From: an uncultured bacterium | GTDB taxonomy: Bacteria; Cyanobacteriota; Vampirovibrionia; Gastranaerophilales; Gastranaerophilaceae | Direction: 5' to 3' | Assembly (NCBI GenBank): GCA_900549855.1 | Contig: URPS01000006.1 | Coordinates: 1-64,000, forward strand | DNA: 64,000 bases | Shown here: positions 8,507-17,457 of the stretch, piece by piece | Layout of the letters: each line of letters begins with the position of its first letter | Numbering within the stretch: position 1 is the stretch's first letter | The notes under the pieces: generated by a model | Told to the model about the DNA's origin: nothing | What the model saw: the letters and a program-made list of their open reading frames with translations, nothing else | Database searches by the model: none | Made by a program: the position numbers and the translations under genes

Positions 8507-9205
8507 CTAGCTTGAAGAGCCTAATTGGCTTATTACTTTTTGCAAATTTGAACTTTCAAGCAGAAAAATCTGTCTGTTAGCTTCAAAATTTCTTACAACG
8601 GGTTTCACAGCTAAAAATTCATTTTGCAATGTTACGTTAGAATACTCGTTGTAACCTTGTTTTACATCAGGGTTTAAAACCGCCATACCGTTTGCATCAA
8701 CAATTCCTAAATATCCTGCTTCTACAAGTTGATTAGAGCCTTTTGCATAAACACTGACTTTTCCTTTGGTGTTTACAACAACCTGAGATTCATCATCCGG
8801 AACTACAGGAAGTTTAATTGGCATGCCGGCATCTGACAACACAGGGCAATCTTCTAAGTTTAGCAAATTGCCATATCTATCTAGTTTAAAACGTCCGTCA
8901 CGTGTTAGCTTAACACCTTCCGGAGTTTGAACTTGAAAATAGCCCTTGTTTGCCATAGAAATATCCAATGGATTTTTAGAAACCATAATTCTGCCGACTT
9001 GATCATCGACAGTACTTGATAACCCGTGTACACCTATATATTCTGTGAATGAAGATACTATCGGCTCTTTACGCTGATATCCGACTTTATCGAATCCGGC
9101 AACATTTTCATTAATCATACCGATTAATTCACTCTGCACATGCATCGCTCTAATTGATGCCTTCATACCTTGTTCACAAAATCTTACACCGCCATTGATT
9201 TGCAT
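8507..9205 (-). CDS. Flagellar hook-basal body protein (FlgF/FlgG type), first gene of rod operon
   Basis: This 232-aa paralogue of the next gene has the block DISMANKGYFQVQTPEGVKLT followed by RDGRFKLDRYGNLLN, diagnostic of FlgE/F/G proteins. The C-terminal EFLAVKPVVRNFEANRQIFL is the usual coiled tail. The N-terminal rod motif is weak (MINENVAGFDKVGYQRK). The start has an AGAGGT ribosome site. No export apparatus, motor or flagellin genes lie within the window. Confidence 0.85.
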   Translation of the reverse strand: MQINGGVRFCEQGMKASIRAMHVQSELIGMINENVAGFDKVGYQRKEPIVSSFTEYIGVHGLSSTVDDQVGRIMVSKNPLDISMANKGYFQVQTPEGVKLTRDGRFKLDRYGNLLNLEDCPVLSDAGMPIKLPVVPDDESQVVVNTKGKVSVYAKGSNQLVEAGYLGIVDANGMAVLNPDVKQGYNEYSNVTLQNEFLAVKPVVRNFEANRQIFLLESSNLQKVISQLGSSS

Positions 9206-9435
9206 AGTTATACCTCTTTTGTATCTTAAACGGATGATTAATATAAATACTTGAGTTTATTTTTATAAAATCATTCATTTAATGTAGACGGTATATATTT
9301 AAGGATGATATTTAAAAAGTCAAAATTGAATTCTCATATAAAATTTTAAACCGCAAAGTCACTATAGTCAGCAATCATCAATATTTCGTTAAAAAGATTC
9401 TTGTTGCGATTAATTAAATACATTGCAATAACCGT

Positions 9436-10194
9436 TTATAAATTAACATTTAACTCATATAAAACTCTTAAACCTTCAAGAGTCAGGTATGGATTAACAA
9501 AATCAAATTTGCGATTCATGTATTTTGTAATCAAGCCGGAATAACCACCTGTTGCTATAATTGTAGCTTTTTCTCCAAGCTCATCTTCGCATTGTCTAAT
9601 CAAACCTTCAATAGCGGAAGCAGAACCTCGTATTACACCGGATAAAATTGCATCCGCCGTATTATCCCCTATCGCTTTATCAACAGTATCAGGTTCAATT
9701 TTAGGCAACTTAGAAGTACTGTTATTAAGCGCTCTGAATTGAAGATTAAGCCCCGGCATAATTACACCACCAAGAAAATCACCGTTTTTATCAATAATAT
9801 CAAATGTTGTAGCTGTACCCAAATCAACTATTATCGCAGGTTTTGAATACAATACATAAGCCCCGCAAGCATTTGCAATTCTATCCGCACCGGCTTCTTT
9901 CGGATTTTTAAGTTTTAGTTTAATACCCAAATTTAATTTGTTTGTAAGAAGCATTGAATTAATATGAAATACATTGTCTGCTGCGTGTTTCACTACTCGG
10001 TTTAATTCATCAACAACAGACGCAATTATGCAGGCATGAATGTTATACTTTTTGAACAGAGTATGCAAAAGTATTTCATATTCTTCTTGTGGAAGTTCTT
10101 TATCTGAAGGAAGCCTGAATGTTTCCAAAATACTTTCATTTTCAAAAACTCCGAGTGTAATATTTGTGTTACCGATATCAATTGCAAGAAGCAT
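9436..10194 (-). CDS. coaX: Type III pantothenate kinase
   Basis: This 252-aa ASKHA-fold kinase would phosphorylate pantothenate in the first step of CoA synthesis. Visible motifs are the phosphate loop AIDIGNTNITLGVFE at the N-terminus, the pantothenate site GADRIANACGAYVLY, and DLGTATTFDIIDKNGDFLGG. Length is normal. Its ATG overlaps the stop of the preceding WYL gene by one base (TAATG), giving translational coupling. panB and panC for pantothenate synthesis lie at 51-52.8 kb. Confidence 0.93.
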   Translation of the reverse strand: MLLAIDIGNTNITLGVFENESILETFRLPSDKELPQEEYEILLHTLFKKYNIHACIIASVVDELNRVVKHAADNVFHINSMLLTNKLNLGIKLKLKNPKEAGADRIANACGAYVLYSKPAIIVDLGTATTFDIIDKNGDFLGGVIMPGLNLQFRALNNSTSKLPKIEPDTVDKAIGDNTADAILSGVIRGSASAIEGLIRQCEDELGEKATIIATGGYSGLITKYMNRKFDFVNPYLTLEGLRVLYELNVNL

Positions 10195-11060
10195 TATATT
10201 TCTCCATAGTTTTTGAGTGCTGAATCAATTATTTCTTTCATTTCTTCACGATAGGTTTTAGGATTAATAATTTCACACTTATCATCATACCTAAGAAGTC
10301 TGGAAAGCAAGATTTCTTTACCTTCTCCATGATTAGAAACAGTAATGCTTTTGCCATCAAAAGGTTTAATTAATCTTTCATTTTCACGAAGACTATATCT
10401 TTCTGCAAGAGGAGATTTTAGTTCAAACACAACCACTTGTTCGCTGTAATTTTTTACAAATTTATCACTCAAAACTTCAATACCGGAAATTCTTGAGGTA
10501 TCAACCATTTTTTCACAACTGTTTGTTAGTACATGAAAGAAGTTTTTACCTTTGTTTTCTGTAATATTCAAAGGAATACAATCCCAAATTGTTTTATTTT
10601 TAAACATCAATCTGATTTTGCGTTTTTCTTTTATTGCACATTCAAACATCTCTACAGAAATTTGGTAAGTAGCTTTTTCTACACGAGAAATTTTTTTGTT
10701 AGAAAATCTATTAATTTTTTCAATAAAACCATCAAAAATCTTGTTATTCTTTTTAGACATTTCTTGTCTTATAATATTTTGCAATCTTTCTAATAAATCA
10801 GTATCTTTTACATCCAACTCTATACCAAACGGCATGCTTGCAACAAAATACTTGTTATGAATCTTTGGAATATCAATTCCGCAATATCTGCAAGTGTTGA
10901 TATATTTGCTGATAACACTATTATTAAAAAGGGGTTCTTTTTCGTTTTCGTTAAGTATAGATACAAGTTCTTGCATTGTATAATTGCCTTGCAGCAAAAC
11001 TTGTAATGTTTTTAGAACTTGCATAGAGGAAATATTTTTTTTATTTGATAATTTAGACAT
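10194..11060 (-). CDS. WYL-domain transcriptional regulator (PafC-like)
   Basis: This 288-aa protein has an N-terminal helical DNA-binding-like region (residues 10-70). A beta-rich WYL-type sensor domain follows: KRKIRLMFKNKTIWDCIPLN near residue 145 and HVLTNSCEKMVDTSRISGIE near residue 180, the latter the typical strand pair ending in a ligand-binding Arg. WYL proteins sense nucleic acid or nucleotide ligands and often act as pairs. It overlaps the preceding WYL gene by 8 bp and coaX by 1 bp, so the three are one operon. Confidence 0.75.
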   Translation of the reverse strand: MSKLSNKKNISSMQVLKTLQVLLQGNYTMQELVSILNENEKEPLFNNSVISKYINTCRYCGIDIPKIHNKYFVASMPFGIELDVKDTDLLERLQNIIRQEMSKKNNKIFDGFIEKINRFSNKKISRVEKATYQISVEMFECAIKEKRKIRLMFKNKTIWDCIPLNITENKGKNFFHVLTNSCEKMVDTSRISGIEVLSDKFVKNYSEQVVVFELKSPLAERYSLRENERLIKPFDGKSITVSNHGEGKEILLSRLLRYDDKCEIINPKTYREEMKEIIDSALKNYGEI

Positions 11061-11982
11061 TATATACTCCTCTCATCTGTTTCAGTTTTTCAATAATATT
11101 ATGTTTAAAATCTTCCGGTTCCAAAACTGTACACTCAGAACCAAAAGACAAAATTCTCTGCGTGGCAATAAAATCGTTATAATATACACCTTCTACAAGA
11201 TAGCCTTTATCATTTGTTTCAAGAATATTTTCATTATCTTCAATTCTTGTTATACCAAAATTCTTAAGGAAAAATTTAACTTTTCTCGTCTTAACTTCTA
11301 TATTTTCATGTCCATTTTCTCGATTAAGAACAGAAACGATACGCTTGATATTTAGAACAATTGACTTATTATTATCAAGGTCAAAACCATACAAATAAAT
11401 TTTATCATTTTCAAATACAAGCTTTTGCGCAGAAACATTTTTTATAGAATTTTCTTTTGCAGTTGGAGTATGATAAGTAATCTGTAATACCCTGTTCCAT
11501 CTGCAATCTTCTAACAGCGTTTTTACGATACTTGTATCAAAAGATTTTAGAACTGATAAACCATAAAGAGTTTCACGTGTTTCAGAATCACTTATATGTT
11601 CTGCTAATTTATTAAAAAGCTCATGGTATTCAAGAATCAACTCTATGTTCGCACTTTCTTTAATCCATTTGTATGCCTTTTTGATTACATTAAATTCTTC
11701 GTCCGTAATTGTAAGCGAAAATGGATGATTCAAAAGAGTATATTTATATCCGGTCTTTATATTCGCTTTAGTAATATCGCACCCCATTATTCTGAGCGTA
11801 TTCAAGTCAATACGCAAAATATCGTCTGAGTGTTCAGGCTCCATTATATTAAATCCGATAAATTTTTCTCTGATTTCTTCCAAAGTCCTTGGAGCTTCTA
11901 TTAATAAACCAATAAGCACAATAGCTCTCATTCCTGTTAAAGAAATTTGATTTAGCTCTGTTTTATCCGCCGGCTTAAACAT
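11053..11982 (-). CDS. WYL-domain transcriptional regulator (PafB-like)
   Basis: This 309-aa protein has a winged-helix start (TGMRAIVLIGLLIEAPRTLE, residues 17-36) and, at about residues 165-225, a WYL-type sensor (RVLQITYHTPTAKENSIKNV, then KIYLYGFDLDNNKSIVLNIK). A WCX-like C-terminal extension follows. It is paired with the next gene as in actinobacterial pafBC, whose products form a DNA-damage regulator. The target here is unknown. A strong GGGGAG ribosome site precedes the ATG. Confidence 0.75.
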   Translation of the reverse strand: MFKPADKTELNQISLTGMRAIVLIGLLIEAPRTLEEIREKFIGFNIMEPEHSDDILRIDLNTLRIMGCDITKANIKTGYKYTLLNHPFSLTITDEEFNVIKKAYKWIKESANIELILEYHELFNKLAEHISDSETRETLYGLSVLKSFDTSIVKTLLEDCRWNRVLQITYHTPTAKENSIKNVSAQKLVFENDKIYLYGFDLDNNKSIVLNIKRIVSVLNRENGHENIEVKTRKVKFFLKNFGITRIEDNENILETNDKGYLVEGVYYNDFIATQRILSFGSECTVLEPEDFKHNIIEKLKQMRGVYNV

Positions 11983-12039
11983 TGTACTCCCCTTCTATAA
12001 TTGTAAATTTATTCATAAAATTACTGATACGCATACATA

Positions 12040-12612
12040 TTATTTGCATAAATTGACTAAATATTCAATCATATCTTCACAATATCTTCTTTCTGTTGCA
12101 CTGAACGGAAGAACATCTCCGGATAAAGTTTTTCTAATTTTAGCCAAGACTCCCTGCTGTTTTCCTTTAGGAACGTAGTCCATTTTCGTTACGACAGTTA
12201 TTATCGGAAGATTATGCGCTTCAACCCACTCACGCATTTGTATATCATTTTTCTGCACATCATGTCTTGCATCAACCAGTTGAATAAGAGTTCTTATTTG
12301 TTCTCTATTAAGAAGATATTCTTCCAAATACTTTTGCCATCTTGCTTGCGCTTCTTTTGAAACTTTAGCATACCCATACCCTGGTAAATCCGCAATTGTA
12401 AAAATATCAGAAAAATTAAAAAAGTTTATTAATCTTGTTTTTCCGGGGGTGTTAGAAGTTTTTGCAAGTTTTTTATTATTAGCTAACGCATTTATAAAAG
12501 AAGATTTACCAACATTAGAACGTCCAAGCATAGGAAATTCCGGTAATTGGAATGGCGGACACTGGGAAAGTTTCTCTGCGCTTACGATAAAATTTGCGTT
12601 AAGCTGTTTCAT
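12040..12612 (-). CDS. engB: Ribosome-biogenesis GTPase YsxC/EngB
   Basis: This 190-aa TrmE-Era-EngA-EngB family GTPase is needed for large-subunit ribosome assembly. G1 is GRSNVGKSSFINAL, the G2 region TPGKTRLINFF, G3 ADLPGYGYAKV, G4 VVTKMDYV and G5 PFSATERR. The start overlaps the end of the 85-aa gene upstream by 14 bp. Confidence 0.95.
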   Translation of the reverse strand: MKQLNANFIVSAEKLSQCPPFQLPEFPMLGRSNVGKSSFINALANNKKLAKTSNTPGKTRLINFFNFSDIFTIADLPGYGYAKVSKEAQARWQKYLEEYLLNREQIRTLIQLVDARHDVQKNDIQMREWVEAHNLPIITVVTKMDYVPKGKQQGVLAKIRKTLSGDVLPFSATERRYCEDMIEYLVNLCK

Positions 12613-12856
12613 TTTGTTTTTCCTTTTCTAAATTTTCTTTTTGTTTAGCTCGGTGCGTAACGATTGATAAGAGCCTGTACATTTTTTCATTATTAACGAC
12701 TGTTAACTGAGTTTTGTTATTCAATACACTCACATCAACAGAAGGTTTATTTTCAAACAAATTACCGGTCTGAACACTCACAATTTGGATTAAATTTTCC
12801 TTAAGGATGCTCAGGGGTTCTTTTAAAAATGTTTCAAATGTTTTAAAAATATTCAT
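12599..12856 (-). CDS. Small orphan protein overlapping engB
   Basis: This 85-aa protein has an amphipathic N-terminal half (FKTFETFLKEPLSILKENLI) and a charged C-terminal tail (KQKENLEKEKQNETA). No family is recognised. The 14-bp overlap with engB and the shared strand suggest one transcript. A TATACAAT-like -10 box lies about 25 nt upstream on the minus strand. No strong ribosome site is seen, so the start is uncertain. Confidence 0.5.
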   Translation of the reverse strand: MNIFKTFETFLKEPLSILKENLIQIVSVQTGNLFENKPSVDVSVLNNKTQLTVVNNEKMYRLLSIVTHRAKQKENLEKEKQNETA

Positions 12857-12933
12857 ACTTATCAGTTTTCCAAAAGTATTGTATAATAAAAGTTGCGAGT
12901 TGAAAAGAGCAGTAAAAATTTTTAATATTTTTC

Positions 12934-12939
12934 TAAATT
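12934..12939 (+). promoter_or_regulatory. -10 box of the Xer gene, leaderless type
   Basis: TAAATT ends 6 nt before the ATG at 12946, and no Shine-Dalgarno sequence is present. Confidence 0.45.
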
Positions 12940-12945
12940 TTAGTT

Positions 12946-13854
12946 ATGGAAGAAAAAGAAAAACAATACATAGAAAATTTTATGACTTATTTGAGTGTGG
13001 AAAAAAACTTTTCTGAACATACTCTTAGTGCTTACAATTCTGATATCGTAAGCTATATTCTCTGGCTTAACGGAACCAGCTGTGTTAATGCCGATTTTAA
13101 TAAATTGAGAGAATACTTGCATTTTATACAAAGATTTGATTACAAAAAAACGACCATAGCAAGAAAAGTAGCAGCAATCAGAACTTTTTATAAATTCCTT
13201 TTTAGAGAAAGATATATTGACTCCGATCCTGCAGTATCACTCTCTGCTCCTAAGCGTCCAAAATCTTTGCCGAAATTCTTAACACCGGAAGAAGTTGAGC
13301 AAATTTTAAACAACGTAAAAATTGATACTCCGTCAGGATTTAGAAATCGAGTTATTCTGGAATTACTTTGGGCAACCGGCATGCGTGTTTCAGAATTAAG
13401 TAATTTGAATTTTGGCGACCTTAATATTGATGAAAATGAGATAAGAGTTTTCGGTAAAGGTGCAAAAGAAAGAATTGTTCTTATGTCTGATAGAGCAAAA
13501 GGTTATCTTGTTCAGTATATAAAATCAGCAAGAAACTTGCTTGCCCCTGGATATGAAATAGGTGAAGTTACAGACGATAGTCCATTATTTATAAACAATA
13601 CCGGATATCGTTTACAAAATAAAACAATCAGAAAAGTTATCAACGAAATTGTAGAAAAAATTGAACTGCCTAAAAAAGTCACACCACACGTTTTTCGACA
13701 TAGTTTTGCAACAAAATTAATAGAAAACGGAGCAGATTTAAGAGTTGTCCAAGAGCTTCTTGGTCATGCCGGAATTTCTAATACACAGATTTATACGCAT
13801 ATTTCTATGAAACATATGAAAGATGTGTATGAAGCAGCACACCCACACCATTAA
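12946..13854 (+). CDS. Tyrosine recombinase XerC/XerD
   Basis: This 302-aa protein is normal length for Xer. The N-terminal SAM-like core-binding domain (residues 5-85) is followed by the catalytic domain. The catalytic set is complete: Arg in TGMRVSELSNLNFGDL, Lys in the beta-hairpin FGKGAKERIV, HVFRHSFATKL (His-x-x-Arg), LGHAG (His) and the nucleophile in TQIYTHIS (Tyr). It would resolve chromosome dimers at dif. It is solitary, not beside a mobile element, which supports a housekeeping role. Whether it is XerC or XerD cannot be decided. Confidence 0.92.
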   Translation: MEEKEKQYIENFMTYLSVEKNFSEHTLSAYNSDIVSYILWLNGTSCVNADFNKLREYLHFIQRFDYKKTTIARKVAAIRTFYKFLFRERYIDSDPAVSLSAPKRPKSLPKFLTPEEVEQILNNVKIDTPSGFRNRVILELLWATGMRVSELSNLNFGDLNIDENEIRVFGKGAKERIVLMSDRAKGYLVQYIKSARNLLAPGYEIGEVTDDSPLFINNTGYRLQNKTIRKVINEIVEKIELPKKVTPHVFRHSFATKLIENGADLRVVQELLGHAGISNTQIYTHISMKHMKDVYEAAHPHH

Positions 13855-13910
13855 AACGGAAAATTTTAACAGAAAGCCGCACCTATTGTTTCTTAGCATC
13901 TAAATGTTGC

Positions 13911-14399
13911 TTATTTTTTCCCCCAGATCCAATTCCAAGCGTTTTTAAAGCCGTTTCCGACCCAGCTTGCTGCACTAGCTATCCCTTTACCAACAGCTTT
14001 TATGCCACTCCAAACACCTTTTGCAGCCGGAACGATAGCCTTATTCCAAGCCCAAGTTGCCGCTTTACCAATTGCTTTTCCCGCCGGTAATATTGCTTTG
14101 TTCCAAGCCCAAGAGGCACCTGCACCAATAGCATCAAATACTTTAGGCAGTGCCGGTACTAATGCCATGCCGGCAGCAAAACCAAGTCCGGTTCCAACAC
14201 CATAGCTAAAATTGTTACTTCCCATGCCAAAACCAAACGAATTGCCACACATTGGACTAAAACCGTATCCAAAGCACCCAGGAGTGAAATTGCCTATAGA
14301 ATTGCAACAACCCATAGGGCTCAAACTGTTAGTTGAAAAACTGACAGAATGTCCGTCTGCATTTATAGTTGTATTTGTGATTGTTCCAAATCCGAACAT
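13911..14399 (-). CDS. Gly-rich orphan with Trp-containing C-terminal repeats
   Basis: In this 162-aa protein, residues 25-85 are Gly/Phe/Asn-rich with several Cys (MGCCNSIGNFTPGCFGYGFS). The C-terminal half carries repeats of the form WAWNKAILPAGKAIGK, WAWNKAIVPAAKGVWS and WVGNGFKNAWNWIWGKK, predicting amphipathic Trp/Lys helices able to lie on a membrane. Family not recognised. The ribosome site is GAGGAT before the ATG. A phage-type membrane-active or surface peptide role is possible but unproven. Confidence 0.65.
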   Translation of the reverse strand: MFGFGTITNTTINADGHSVSFSTNSLSPMGCCNSIGNFTPGCFGYGFSPMCGNSFGFGMGSNNFSYGVGTGLGFAAGMALVPALPKVFDAIGAGASWAWNKAILPAGKAIGKAATWAWNKAIVPAAKGVWSGIKAVGKGIASAASWVGNGFKNAWNWIWGKK

Positions 14400-14544
14400 G
14401 TTTTATCCTCGCTTATATATAAAAAGTATACAAAGCAGAAATAATTGCCTTTATTTTTACATAACTTTACAATATTGCTTAAAGGCGCAATTTTTATAAG
14501 AGAATGTACTTTATATTCATGTAGCAGGTTTAGAAGGTCGAACT

Positions 14545-16038
14545 ATGTCAGTAGGTTTTAATAGTGATATTAATACGTATAATCCACAAACGCAGAAGAA
14601 TATGATGTGCGTGTCGACTTCTAATGCGCCGGAGTTAATTAACAAGCCGATTGAAAAAGTTCAGAATGTAATTTCCAATACAGTTGATACATTTGTAAAA
14701 GAACCGCAGGATGAAGAAAAGAAAAAATCTCACAAAGCTGCAATTACAGCCGGTAGTTCTGTGCTTGTATTAACGGCATTAATTGCATTATTAAATCCAC
14801 AATTTTCAAGTAAATATGTTAACAAATTGAAAGGCATGGCGCACAAAGCCAGTGCAAATGTGCAAACTAATAAAGATGACGTTGTAAAAAGTAAGTTTTA
14901 TAAAGCGTCTGAAAAAGTTTTGCAAAGTATTGTAGACTTTTTTCAATTTACTAATACGGTGAATGCTACTAAAGATATCGGTTTCAAATGGCTTTGCCAA
15001 AGTGAAAAATTTAATGGTGTTAAAAATGAACGTGCCAAGAAAATATTAAAAAAATGTGATTCCGGCTTCAGAAAAATTATGACTCCGGTGCATAATTCTA
15101 TATCAAATTGGTTTGATGACTTGAGCAAATCTACTGTTTACAAGCATTATAAGAACACGAGAAAAAAGTTTAACACGCTTGACGTGATGATGGAAACTTA
15201 TAAGAAAAAATTAAGCCCTGCTGAACAAAAAGCTTTTGAACAGAAACTTGCTGAAATAAAGTCCGCAAGAGGTTATTTTGCTAAAGACAGAGTAGGAGAA
15301 AGACTTGCTGTACAAGAGAAATCAATGTCTAATTTAGAAAGAGATTTTAATGATAAACTTATCAATGGGTATTTGAAAAAGTTTGAAGGGATAAAATCAA
15401 AAGGTAGTTTTAAAGATAAAATGAACCACAATACCAAACTTATAAAAGATAACATGTCATTCTGGGCAGAAGATATTATGATGCCGACTCGTGATAAGTT
15501 AGAGCAAAATGGTGCGAAAATTGTCGATGATTTGATAGGTGATGGGAAAGGTGTTAAAGGAAAATATAACGAGTTAATTGATATACTAGCTCCTCACATA
15601 AGTTCAGAAGAGAAATCTATTTTGGAAGATGCTTTGAATAAAGCAGGTAAGAAACTTCGAAAAGCCAATAAAAGTGAATGTGTAGAATACTTTGATAAGA
15701 AACGAGATTTGGTTCTTGGCGGTGCCCCGACAGATATTTTAACCGGAATCGGCATGGTAGGTTTGAGTGGTGTTGCAGTAAGTACGGCAGATACAAGACA
15801 AGAACGTGTTTCTAGAGCCCTAACGCTTGGCTTTCCGGCTATCGCAGGTATCGGAACATCAATGGCAATGACTGCAATGCTATTTTCCGGTGTTCAAGGT
15901 ATGATTTACGGTTCATTAGCCAGTGTCGGCTTAAGTAAATTGGGAAGTGAAACTGATAAGCTTTTAAACCCTAAAAAGGATACAGTTTTAGCACAAAATA
16001 AACAGCAAAATACACAAGCGGAGGTAAAAAATGCTTAA
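14545..16038 (+). CDS. Large Lys-rich membrane-associated orphan
   Basis: This 497-aa protein has a polar, Asn-rich N-terminus (residues 1-63), one transmembrane segment (residues 65-86, AAITAGSSVLVLTALIALL), a long charged helical region (about 90-390) and a hydrophobic C-terminal part with two or three candidate helices (GIGMVGLSGVAVSTA; GFPAIAGIGTSMAMTAMLFS). No known family. The ribosome site is AGAAGG. Its stop overlaps the convergent kinase gene by 4 bp. Confidence 0.7.
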   Translation: MSVGFNSDINTYNPQTQKNMMCVSTSNAPELINKPIEKVQNVISNTVDTFVKEPQDEEKKKSHKAAITAGSSVLVLTALIALLNPQFSSKYVNKLKGMAHKASANVQTNKDDVVKSKFYKASEKVLQSIVDFFQFTNTVNATKDIGFKWLCQSEKFNGVKNERAKKILKKCDSGFRKIMTPVHNSISNWFDDLSKSTVYKHYKNTRKKFNTLDVMMETYKKKLSPAEQKAFEQKLAEIKSARGYFAKDRVGERLAVQEKSMSNLERDFNDKLINGYLKKFEGIKSKGSFKDKMNHNTKLIKDNMSFWAEDIMMPTRDKLEQNGAKIVDDLIGDGKGVKGKYNELIDILAPHISSEEKSILEDALNKAGKKLRKANKSECVEYFDKKRDLVLGGAPTDILTGIGMVGLSGVAVSTADTRQERVSRALTLGFPAIAGIGTSMAMTAMLFSGVQGMIYGSLASVGLSKLGSETDKLLNPKKDTVLAQNKQQNTQAEVKNA

Positions 16039-16550
16039 CGTAATTTTTCAACAATTTTTAGAACATTTTTTTTCAATGTTTCGTAATCCGTGTTATTGTC
16101 GAGTTGAAAATCCCAGTCTTGAATATTATCAAGATCAACTTCTGTAACATCATTTTCGCCAATCAATTTGCCGCCACGAGTTTCTCTGACTTCTCGTGTT
16201 GCGTTTACACGTATTGAAATTGCGCCGGCTTTTTTAAATACTTCATACTCGTGCTTGATTCTTACATCTGTTACAACAATATTACCTTCTTGCGCTATAA
16301 TTTTTTCTAACCAATAGTCCGGACTCTGTTCTCGTCCCCAATTCCCTAATTCAATCAAACCTTGACGATACTTAGGTTTATTAGCCTCAATTTCTTCATA
16401 GGTTAAATTATGTTCTTTTGCGTATTCAAGCTTAATAATATCGCCCATCGCACAGCGTCTGAATTCCGGCATGGCTTCCATAAGAATTTTTGCTGCAGTA
16501 TCTTTACCGGAATATTGTTTCCCTGAAAAAATGATTATTTTATTTTTCAT
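16035..16550 (-). CDS. P-loop kinase, dNMP kinase / phosphomevalonate kinase-like
   Basis: This 171-aa protein has the Walker A loop GKQYSGKDTAAKIL (residues 10-23). The block LGNWGREQSPDYWLEKII and the following VVTDVRIKHEYEVF match phage-type deoxynucleoside monophosphate kinases and the related animal-type phosphomevalonate kinases. The DVR...E motif lines the acceptor site. The substrate cannot be fixed by eye. An AAGGA ribosome site precedes the ATG. Confidence 0.7.
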   Translation of the reverse strand: MKNKIIIFSGKQYSGKDTAAKILMEAMPEFRRCAMGDIIKLEYAKEHNLTYEEIEANKPKYRQGLIELGNWGREQSPDYWLEKIIAQEGNIVVTDVRIKHEYEVFKKAGAISIRVNATREVRETRGGKLIGENDVTEVDLDNIQDWDFQLDNNTDYETLKKNVLKIVEKLR

Positions 16551-16573
16551 CTTGTATTCCTTATTGTTTCAGA

Positions 16574-16613
16574 AAGTCATTAAGTCGCTAAGTCGTTAAG
16601 TCATTAAGTTCGT
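16574..16613. repeat. Tandem 8-bp repeat (AAGTCNNT)5
   Basis: Five exact-period 8-mers follow one another: AAGTCATT, AAGTCGCT, AAGTCGTT, AAGTCATT and AAGTTCGT. AATGAACTT follows about 35 bp later. The same unit recurs at about 25564-25600 (reverse orientation) and 59324-59476 (both orientations). Confidence 0.8.
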
Positions 16614-16665
16614 TTAAAAATATTAGAACGTAAGCGATTCTAATGAACTTATTCTCTTATATTTC

Positions 16666-17454
16666 CTACAGCCATTTTCTGCGCAATCTTGTAATGACAT
16701 ATTTGCGTTGCATATCTTGGATTGCATAGTCGATGTTTTCTTTTAATTTTTCAGAACTTTTACCCTTTTTCATAGCAATCCCGTAAGGTTCTTTGGTGTA
16801 CCTTTTAGGCAAAAGCTTTACACCTTTATCCTCATAAGCAAATCTGCTTAAAATCGTGTCATCGGAAGTCAGTGCATCAATCTTGCCTGCTTTTAGAGCT
16901 TCATATGCCATTCTGTAATTTCTAAATCCTATAATATTAGCGGTCGGAGCAAGACTTAGCATATTTTTTTCCGCAGTTGTACCAAATACAACACCAACAT
17001 TTTGTCCGGATAAGTCCGCTAGAGATTGGATTTTGCTGTTAGCACGTACCAACAATGCTTGACCGGCAGTATCATATGGAATAGAAAACGTTAAAATATC
17101 TTCTCTTTGTTTTGTAATTGTCATCGTTGCAATTACAATGTCAACTTCTCCTGTTGAAACTTTGAGCATTCTATTCGCTGGTGTTACAGGATAAAATTCT
17201 ACAGCGTTAGGTGACTTTAGCAGGTATTGAGATATATATCTTGCTAAATCAGCATCGTAGCCTTGAACTTGCCATTTTTCGTCAAAAAAACCAAACGGTT
17301 TGGAATCAGTATTAATCCCAACTTTAATTTTACCACGCTGCTGGATTGCCTCATAAGTATCTTTGTCTTCGTATTTTTCAGGCGCAAGAACAAAAATATA
17401 GAATGCAACCATCATTAGAAATATGATTGTAAGAATTATGCCAAGTTTTTTCAT
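16666..17454 (-). CDS. ABC transporter solute-binding protein, family 3 (amino-acid type)
   Basis: This 262-aa protein has an N-terminal hydrophobic segment (LGIILTIIFLMMVAFYIFVLA) acting as signal or membrane anchor; there is no lipobox Cys. The two-lobe SBP_bac_3 fold is shown by GKIKVGINTDSKPFGFFDEK, then GYDADLARYISQYLL, then EVDIVIATMTITKQREDILT, the usual polar amino-acid binding blocks. No permease or ATPase is adjacent, so it must pair with genes elsewhere. It starts 3 bp after thyX ends. Confidence 0.85.
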   Translation of the reverse strand: MKKLGIILTIIFLMMVAFYIFVLAPEKYEDKDTYEAIQQRGKIKVGINTDSKPFGFFDEKWQVQGYDADLARYISQYLLKSPNAVEFYPVTPANRMLKVSTGEVDIVIATMTITKQREDILTFSIPYDTAGQALLVRANSKIQSLADLSGQNVGVVFGTTAEKNMLSLAPTANIIGFRNYRMAYEALKAGKIDALTSDDTILSRFAYEDKGVKLLPKRYTKEPYGIAMKKGKSSEKLKENIDYAIQDMQRKYVITRLRRKWL

Positions 17455-17457
17455 ATA

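Noticed and set aside
9206..9435. Small RNA or peptide gene upstream of the flagellar operon
   Set aside because: Only a 14-codon frame and AT-rich sequence are present; no convincing sigma-28 box or hairpin was found.
16574..16613. CRISPR-like array of short direct repeats
   Set aside because: The unit is 8 bp with no spacers and no cas genes in the window.
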